The notes below the pieces were generated by a model. It ran no database searches, was not told where the DNA came from, and was given only the letters and a program-made list of their open reading frames with translations. 64,000 nt of DNA from Gemmatimonadales bacterium (GTDB lineage Bacteria; Krumholzibacteriota; Krumholzibacteriia; LZORAL124-64-63), in the NCBI GenBank assembly GCA_019038745.1, contig JAHOYV010000014.1, positions 1 through 64,000 on the forward strand. Reading direction: 5' to 3'. Position 1 is the stretch's first letter. Every line of letters starts with the position of its first letter. Both the position numbers and the translations under genes were made by a program. Of this stretch, positions 59,140 to 64,000 are shown in pieces.

Positions 59140-60093
59140 TTGACCACTCCTCTGGACAAGTTCGCGGCTGATCTCGCCTTGGTCGACCGCATCCTTGCCG
59201 GTTCCGAGCAGGACTGGCACCATTTCATCGACAATTATTCCGGGTTGGTCTATTCGGTTCTACGCCGCTATCTGTTCAATGAGGAAGATGTGCGGGACGT
59301 CTGGGTCCTGGTGATGGAACGCTTGATCGGTGGGACCCTGAAGGGATACGCCGGTCGCTCCTCCCTTTCGACCTGGCTGGTCTTCGTCGCCCGCAGCACT
59401 GTATTCGACCATCTGCGCAGCGCGCGGGGCCGCCGAGAGGATCCACCCGGCCTGGAGAACCTGTCTGAGCGCTGCCGACTGGTTTTTGATCGCTTCTACC
59501 GTAACGGCTGCACCTACGAGGAAGTTCGCCACGAATTGGTACGATCAGATTTGCTGGCCGATGGTGAGAGCCTGGCGGCTATTCTGGTGGAGATCGAGGA
59601 GGCCCTCAACAGCCGGGTGCTGCGCAGGATAGTCTGGGATCTACAGGCTGCTTCGGTGGGTGTGGCCAGCGGCCGCATGTTGGAATTTCTGGAAGTGGCG
59701 GCCCGGGAGAGCCGAGAGCGGTCGGGGAGCATTACTCCGGAGATGGTCCTTTTCCAAAAGGAAACCACCCGCACGATTGAACGCATCCGCGAATTGATGC
59801 AGGATCTTCCCGAGCAGGAGAGAAGAGTTCTGGAGCTTCGTTTCGACGACGGTTGGTCGGCCAATCGTATCGCCGACGAGCTGGAGCTCAGTGGGCAGCG
59901 CGAGGTGTACACCATCGTCAACCGGGCCACCCGCGCCCTGCGGCGAATGCTGGGGCCGGCTGGCGGAATTCCGGGGTTAATGTTTTTTTTGGTAATTCTG
60001 TTAATGATGCCGTCAAACCTTCCCGGAAATCAAAAGGACGATGTCCAGGAAAGTATACGGATGGCTCTTTCCCCACAGGAGCACGAGGTATGA
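59140..60093 (+). CDS. ECF-like sigma-70 factor with long linker and C-terminal membrane helix
   Basis: 317 residues, TTG start with GGGAG upstream. Sigma2 (about 20-97): DWHHFIDNYSGLVYSVLRRY, NEEDVRDVWVLVMERL, STWLVFVARSTVFDHLRS. An unusual ~115-residue linker (98-212), then sigma4 (213-270): DLPEQERRVLELRFDDGWSANRIADELE. After sigma4 comes a hydrophobic helix IPGLMFFLVILLMMP (277-291) and a short polar tail. ECF factors are usually ~180-200 residues without a membrane segment. Its stop overlaps the anti-sigma start (ATGA). Confidence 0.85.
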   Translation: MTTPLDKFAADLALVDRILAGSEQDWHHFIDNYSGLVYSVLRRYLFNEEDVRDVWVLVMERLIGGTLKGYAGRSSLSTWLVFVARSTVFDHLRSARGRREDPPGLENLSERCRLVFDRFYRNGCTYEEVRHELVRSDLLADGESLAAILVEIEEALNSRVLRRIVWDLQAASVGVASGRMLEFLEVAARESRERSGSITPEMVLFQKETTRTIERIRELMQDLPEQERRVLELRFDDGWSANRIADELELSGQREVYTIVNRATRALRRMLGPAGGIPGLMFFLVILLMMPSNLPGNQKDDVQESIRMALSPQEHEV

Positions 60094-61052
60094 TGGAGGA
60101 TCGGAATAATCCAGGCGGATATCCTGGTAAGCACTCTGATTGGAACGAGCTGGCGCTGCTGGTCGACGAAGGTCTCGATGCCGTGGATTCGGCAACCCTG
60201 GAACATCTGGCCGGTTGTGCGGAATGTCAGTCGGCCTGGGCCGAGGCGGCGCGATATCGCGGGGCCCGGGTGTTGGACGGCCCGGGATATTTCGTTCCCG
60301 AAGAGTTGGCGGCTCGTGCCGGGTCCCTGATCCGTTCCCGTGCCCTGGACGGGCAACGGGAAATAACCGCAGGATCGACTTCACGTCGATTCTGGCGACC
60401 GGCTCCCGTTTTTTCGGTGGGAGGCGCCCTATTGGCCGCCGTTTTGGCTCTGTTCGTTCTGTTTCCCGGCCTACGGGGCACCGATCAGTCCGGGGCACCA
60501 AAGGGGCCCGACGATCCTCGTACCCTCATCCATGCCGTTCTCGAGTCCCAATCAAACTGGGGCATGGTTTTTCCCGGTGTGACCGGTTCGGGGGATTCCG
60601 GTTACCCGGTCTATCGATCTGGGGACGGAGCCGACGGGTCCCTTCAGGAAGCGCTGGATCAAATGAATGAATCCCTGGTCGAAGGTTGGCCCGATCCGAA
60701 CGACACCTGGTGGTTGGCCGCCGGCAACCTGGCTGCCGGCAACCTGGGTTTGGCTGCGGACCTGGTTCATCAGGCTTTGCGCCGAAATCCCGGTCATTTG
60801 CAATTATTGCATCTGGAAGCGATTACGGCCTGGCAACTGAGTGAGTTTGACCGGGCCGAGCATGCCCTGCGTAGAATCCTGGCCCTGGCCCCAGCCGACT
60901 CCACGGCCTTGTTCAACCTGGCCCTGATTCAGATCGATACGGGTCGGGAGAACGAAGCTGATGCTCTTCTCCAGGGATTGGCTGCGGGTTCCACCAATGT
61001 CGTGTTGCAGCAGCGGGCCAGAGATGTGTTGGGGACCGGTCAACAAGAATAA
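60090..61052 (+). CDS. Membrane anti-sigma-like protein with HxxxCxxC zinc motif and TPR-like C-terminus
   Basis: 320 residues. N-terminal anti-sigma-like region with the ZAS motif H39-L-A-G-C43-A-E-C46, membrane helix (VFSVGGALLAAVLALFVLF, 107-125), then a periplasmic part (130-320) with TPR-like helices (LAADLVHQALRRNPGHLQLLHLEAI, ALRRILALAPADSTALFNLALIQIDTG). ATG 60090 overlaps the sigma stop and has AGGAG upstream. The gene pair and motif indicate that it holds the sigma factor at the membrane. The periplasmic TPR could be the sensor or the target of the TPR-CHAT lipoprotein; that is inference. Confidence 0.82.
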   Translation: MMEDRNNPGGYPGKHSDWNELALLVDEGLDAVDSATLEHLAGCAECQSAWAEAARYRGARVLDGPGYFVPEELAARAGSLIRSRALDGQREITAGSTSRRFWRPAPVFSVGGALLAAVLALFVLFPGLRGTDQSGAPKGPDDPRTLIHAVLESQSNWGMVFPGVTGSGDSGYPVYRSGDGADGSLQEALDQMNESLVEGWPDPNDTWWLAAGNLAAGNLGLAADLVHQALRRNPGHLQLLHLEAITAWQLSEFDRAEHALRRILALAPADSTALFNLALIQIDTGRENEADALLQGLAAGSTNVVLQQRARDVLGTGQQE

Positions 61053-61168
61053 TACCGGCCAGGGGCGGGAATTTTCCTCTTCTCATCCTTCCTTTACCCT
61101 ACTAACCTTTCTATCAGGAAGGTGCTTTTCAACATCCCGCAAACCAGTCAAACCTGCCTGGAGACAGA

Positions 61169-61486
61169 ATGCCCCTTTTCGAAAAAGGAAAAATCCGCGT
61201 CGAGATGGATGATAAGGGCTATCTCGTGGATCCGCTGCAGTGGAATGAGAAGGTGGCGGCCGCGCTGGCCGAGGCCGAGGATATCCCCGAGTTGACCCAC
61301 GACCACTGGGCGGTTATCGATTTTTTACGCGAATACCAGGAGGAGCACGAGGTCGCCCCCATGATCCGTGTGCTTTGCAAGGAGACAGGGTTCGCGCTCA
61401 AGAAAATTTACGAGCTTTTTCCCAAAGGGCCGACCAAGGGCGCCTGTAGGATCGCGGGCCTGCCCCGGCCCGATTCGTGTGTTTGA
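61169..61486 (+). CDS. DsrC/TusE-family sulfur-transfer protein
   Basis: 105 residues matching DsrC/TusE over the full length: WNEKVAAALAEAEDI, HWAVIDFLREYQEEH, FPKGPTKGACRIAGLPRPDSCV. Both C-terminal Cys (C93 and penultimate C104, eleven apart) are present, as in DsrC proteins that carry trisulfide to DsrAB, whereas TusE-only forms often keep just the last. No dsrAB or tusBCD is in view. It may relay sulfur for tRNA thiolation or dissimilatory metabolism. GGAG upstream. Confidence 0.9.
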   Translation: MPLFEKGKIRVEMDDKGYLVDPLQWNEKVAAALAEAEDIPELTHDHWAVIDFLREYQEEHEVAPMIRVLCKETGFALKKIYELFPKGPTKGACRIAGLPRPDSCV

Positions 61487-61502
61487 CGGGAGGAATCCGG
61501 CG

Positions 61503-63251
61503 ATGAAAAACTTGGGTGTAATGATGATTTTCGCCCTGATGGCGACGGTCGGGTTATCACTTCTGGCTGCGTCGGGCTGTTCCCGCAGCGACTCCTCCGA
61601 TGACCACTTCGTTGAAGTGGCAAACGCCGCCCTGGAAAAAGTCTTCGAGCTGAATCCCGAGTGGGCCACCAACTTGGGCGACCATCGCTTCGACCACCAG
61701 GTAAGCGATTTGAGTGAGTCCGGATTCGAGGCTCGGGTGGAATTCAATCAAGGCGTTTTGGCCACTCTGGCCAAGATGGATCCGGACAAGTTGAGCCAAG
61801 CCAACCGCATCGATTACGAGATTCTCACGGAGCGATCCCAGGAGGTGATATTCAGCATCACCGAGATCCGGGAACATCGTTGGAATCCAACGGTCTACAA
61901 CCCTGGTGATGGCATATACAACCTGTTGGCGAGGGATTTTGCACCCTTGAACGAACGGCTGTCGTCGGTTAAATCCCGGCTGGAACAAATCCCGGGACAG
62001 CTTGAGGCGGCCAAAGCCAATCTCCACAACCCCCCACGGGTTATGACCGAGACGGCCATCAATCAGAACCAGGGCGTGATCAATCTGGTCATGGATGGTC
62101 TTCAGGAATACCTGGTCCAGGCACCGGACTCCCGTTCCGAACTGGCGTCCGCCCGCTCGGGCGCCATTGCGGCCCTGGACGATTACGGTAGCTGGCTGAA
62201 GAAGGATCTGTTGCCGCGGTCCAATGGCGATTTCCGCTTGGGCGCCGAGCTGTGGCGGGAAAAACTACGCTACTCTCTCTCATCCGACCTCTCACCCGAA
62301 GAAATTCTGGCCAGCGCCCAAAAGGACCTGACGGCCACCACCGACCGGATGGTGGAGATCGCCGGGCCCCTGTTCCACGATTATTTCGGCGGTCACCCCG
62401 ATGACACTTCTCACAGCGATCATGAGATCGTAAGACGGGTATTGTCGCGCCTGGCCGATCAGCACCCGACCAATGAGACCATCATCGATCAGGCTGCGCG
62501 CGACCTGGCCGAAATTACGGAGTTCGTACGGGAGAACAACCTTGTCTCGGTTCCGGACGCGCCGGTCGAACTGATCACCATGCCCGAACACAAACGTGGT
62601 TTCTACATCGCCTACTGTGATTCGCCGGGCCCCCTGGAGCAGAACGGCACCACCTTCTACGCGATCAGCCCCACTCCGGTCGATTGGTCGCCCGAACGTT
62701 CGGAGACGTTCTACCGCGAATACAACGACTTCATGCTGCAGGATCTCACCATTCACGAAGCGATGCCCGGCCACTATCTGCAGATAGCCAAAGCCAATGC
62801 CTTCGCAGGATCCACACCGCTGCGCGCCATCTTCTCCAGTGGAACTTTTGTGGAGGGTTGGGCCACTTACGCTGAGCAGTTGATGGTCGAAACCGGGTTT
62901 GCCGGGCCCGAGCTGCATTTACAGCAGTTGAAAATGCGTCTGCGCCTGATTATCAATGCCATCATCGACCAGAAGATCCACACCGCCGACATGACCGAAG
63001 GCGAAGCCATGCAGATGATGATGGTCGAAGGTTTCCAGGAAGAAGGTGAAGCAGCCGGGAAGTGGGTACGAGCAAGCTTGACCAGTACTCAACTGTCGAC
63101 GTATTACGTGGGAAATCTGGAGATCAATCAGATCCGCCGGGATTATCAGGAAAAGGCGGGGAAACGGTTTGAAATGAAACGGTTCCACGACGCCTTGCTT
63201 GGCTTCGGTTCGCCGGCTCCCAAATATGTGCGTCGATTGCTTGATCTTTGA
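61503..63251 (+). CDS. DUF885-family lipoprotein, putative zinc metallopeptidase
   Basis: 582 residues. Signal ending in lipobox LAASGC (Cys26), so an exported lipoprotein. DUF885 pattern through the protein, with the zinc motif IHEAMPGHYLQ near residue 420 (HExxxxH) and the conserved FVEGWATYAEQLM. Family members are thought to be M2/M3-like peptidases, but few are studied. ATG 61503 is chosen (GGAGG about nine bases upstream); it lies 16 bases after the DsrC gene. Confidence 0.88.
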   Translation: MKNLGVMMIFALMATVGLSLLAASGCSRSDSSDDHFVEVANAALEKVFELNPEWATNLGDHRFDHQVSDLSESGFEARVEFNQGVLATLAKMDPDKLSQANRIDYEILTERSQEVIFSITEIREHRWNPTVYNPGDGIYNLLARDFAPLNERLSSVKSRLEQIPGQLEAAKANLHNPPRVMTETAINQNQGVINLVMDGLQEYLVQAPDSRSELASARSGAIAALDDYGSWLKKDLLPRSNGDFRLGAELWREKLRYSLSSDLSPEEILASAQKDLTATTDRMVEIAGPLFHDYFGGHPDDTSHSDHEIVRRVLSRLADQHPTNETIIDQAARDLAEITEFVRENNLVSVPDAPVELITMPEHKRGFYIAYCDSPGPLEQNGTTFYAISPTPVDWSPERSETFYREYNDFMLQDLTIHEAMPGHYLQIAKANAFAGSTPLRAIFSSGTFVEGWATYAEQLMVETGFAGPELHLQQLKMRLRLIINAIIDQKIHTADMTEGEAMQMMMVEGFQEEGEAAGKWVRASLTSTQLSTYYVGNLEINQIRRDYQEKAGKRFEMKRFHDALLGFGSPAPKYVRRLLDL

Positions 63252-63266
63252 CCACAACGACGAGAT

Positions 63267-64000
63267 TCAGGATTCCGGTTGGCAGGATGGGCAAAAAACA
63301 CTGGAGCGACCCGCCACCCTCAGCTTGCGCAGCGTGGTTCCACAGTAGTTGCAGGATTGACCGGAACGTCCGTACACGCAAAGCTTGGTCTTGAAGTTGC
63401 CCGGCTTGCCGTGGAAATTGGTAAAATTCATAAATGTGGTTCCCCCGTGTTTGATGGCTAGGCGAAGGACCTGTTTGGCCCGCCTCAATACTTCAGCCAG
63501 GGTGGCCGGGTCCAGGTCGCGGGGGCGGCGCAGCGGGTGCACTCCAGCCAAGAACAAACTCTCATCCACGTAAATATTTCCCAGCCCGGCAGCAATGCTC
63601 TGGTCCAGCAGAATGGCCTTGATCGGAGCGGTGCGATGGGCGATTCGCCGCCGCCATTCTGGGAGCCGGATTTCCAACATGTCCGGCCCCACATGGGCGA
63701 TAGCCGAGGGGTTTACCGCATCATCGACCAACTCCAGACGACCAAATTTTCGGATATCCCGATAATGCACCGGACAGCCTTCGAAGTTGAAGGTCAGATG
63801 AACGTGTTTATCGGGAATGTAACCGTCCAGGATGAAAATTTGCCCGGTCATTCGCAGGTGGATCATCAGGTGAGCGGAACCTGAATCGTCGATAAATTCC
63901 AGGATAAGGTATTTGCCGTGGCGGTGGACTCCGGCCAGGGTCTTGCCGATCAGAGCCGACCGTATTGTGCGGGGAGACTGTACCAGCACACCGGGATAGG
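63267..64000 (-). CDS. mutM: Formamidopyrimidine-DNA glycosylase (5' end beyond window)
   Basis: At least 244 residues; the N-terminal PE start lies past base 64000. It has the Fpg beta-clam (GKYLILEF with the conserved Lys), the H2TH region (LLDQSIAAGLGNIYVDESLF) and a C-terminal zinc finger (CNYC ... CPSC with AGRSSVFCPSCQ). It removes 8-oxoguanine and formamidopyrimidines from DNA. Nei is less likely given the zinc-finger form. It is convergent with the DUF885 gene. Confidence 0.93.
   Translation of the reverse strand, partial: YPGVLVQSPRTIRSALIGKTLAGVHRHGKYLILEFIDDSGSAHLMIHLRMTGQIFILDGYIPDKHVHLTFNFEGCPVHYRDIRKFGRLELVDDAVNPSAIAHVGPDMLEIRLPEWRRRIAHRTAPIKAILLDQSIAAGLGNIYVDESLFLAGVHPLRRPRDLDPATLAEVLRRAKQVLRLAIKHGGTTFMNFTNFHGKPGNFKTKLCVYGRSGQSCNYCGTTLRKLRVAGRSSVFCPSCQPES

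Overview
The window is about 64 kb of moderately GC-rich bacterial chromosome centred on the replication origin. No rRNA or tRNA gene, insertion sequence, CRISPR array or phage gene was recognised. The cell looks Gram-negative: YidC has a large periplasmic domain, there are lipoproteins with lipobox-like cysteines, and there are periplasmic sensor domains. A secreted protein with a FlgD/T9SS-like C-terminal domain, a His-rich N-terminal extension on ATP synthase subunit a, PadR-HAAS and kinase-TPR genes, and CHAT-TPR proteins together suggest an uncultivated FCB-like or deltaproteobacteria-like lineage. The phylum cannot be settled from the sequence alone.

Layout. 1-3176 (minus): GlpX-like protein translationally coupled to a SulP transporter with STAS and rhodanese domains. 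3410-3862: rubrerythrin-like protein. 3900-5879 (minus): four minor-pseudopilin-like genes. 6198-9468 (minus): HflX and an ABC-F ATPase. 9577-9608: bidirectional terminator. 9625-12662 (minus): AraC-type regulator and a large secreted protein. 12933-22024 (minus): gyrA, gyrB, dciA, recF, dnaN and dnaA. 22492-33029 (plus): rpmH, rnpA, yidD, yidC, khpB, mnmE, mnmG, rsmG, parS, parA and parB. DnaA boxes lie on both sides of dnaA, and transcription diverges from there, as expected at oriC. 33065-35820: sensor kinase, M23 peptidase and bactofilin, probably cell-envelope and shape functions. 35961-39337 (minus): HD-GYP protein and its coupled helical-repeat partner. 39546-41232: AtpZ/AtpI-like protein and an MFS transporter. 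41309-45710: MerR regulator, kinase-TPR receptor, PadR and HAAS protein. 45783-53037: complete F1Fo ATP synthase operon closed by a terminator. 53114-56092: hybrid histidine kinase. 56122-61052: a divergent CHAT-TPR lipoprotein, sigma factor and zinc-finger anti-sigma cluster. 61169-64000: DsrC/TusE, a DUF885 lipoprotein and MutM (cut by the window edge).

The most interesting locus is 56122-61052. It holds a TPR-CHAT putative protease with both catalytic residues, facing a sigma factor with an unusual C-terminal membrane helix and a membrane-bound HxxxCxxC anti-sigma/TPR protein. The arrangement resembles the logic of the type III-E CRISPR protease branch (TPR-CHAT, target, sigma factor) but has no CRISPR parts. 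Other points are a Ser/Thr kinase-TPR receptor that lacks the DFG motif, a PadR gene predicted to be leaderless with an operator inside its promoter, a GlpX homologue lacking metal ligands, a SulP C-terminal rhodanese domain lacking its cysteine, and a KhpB with a very long Arg/Gly/Ser/Gln-rich linker.
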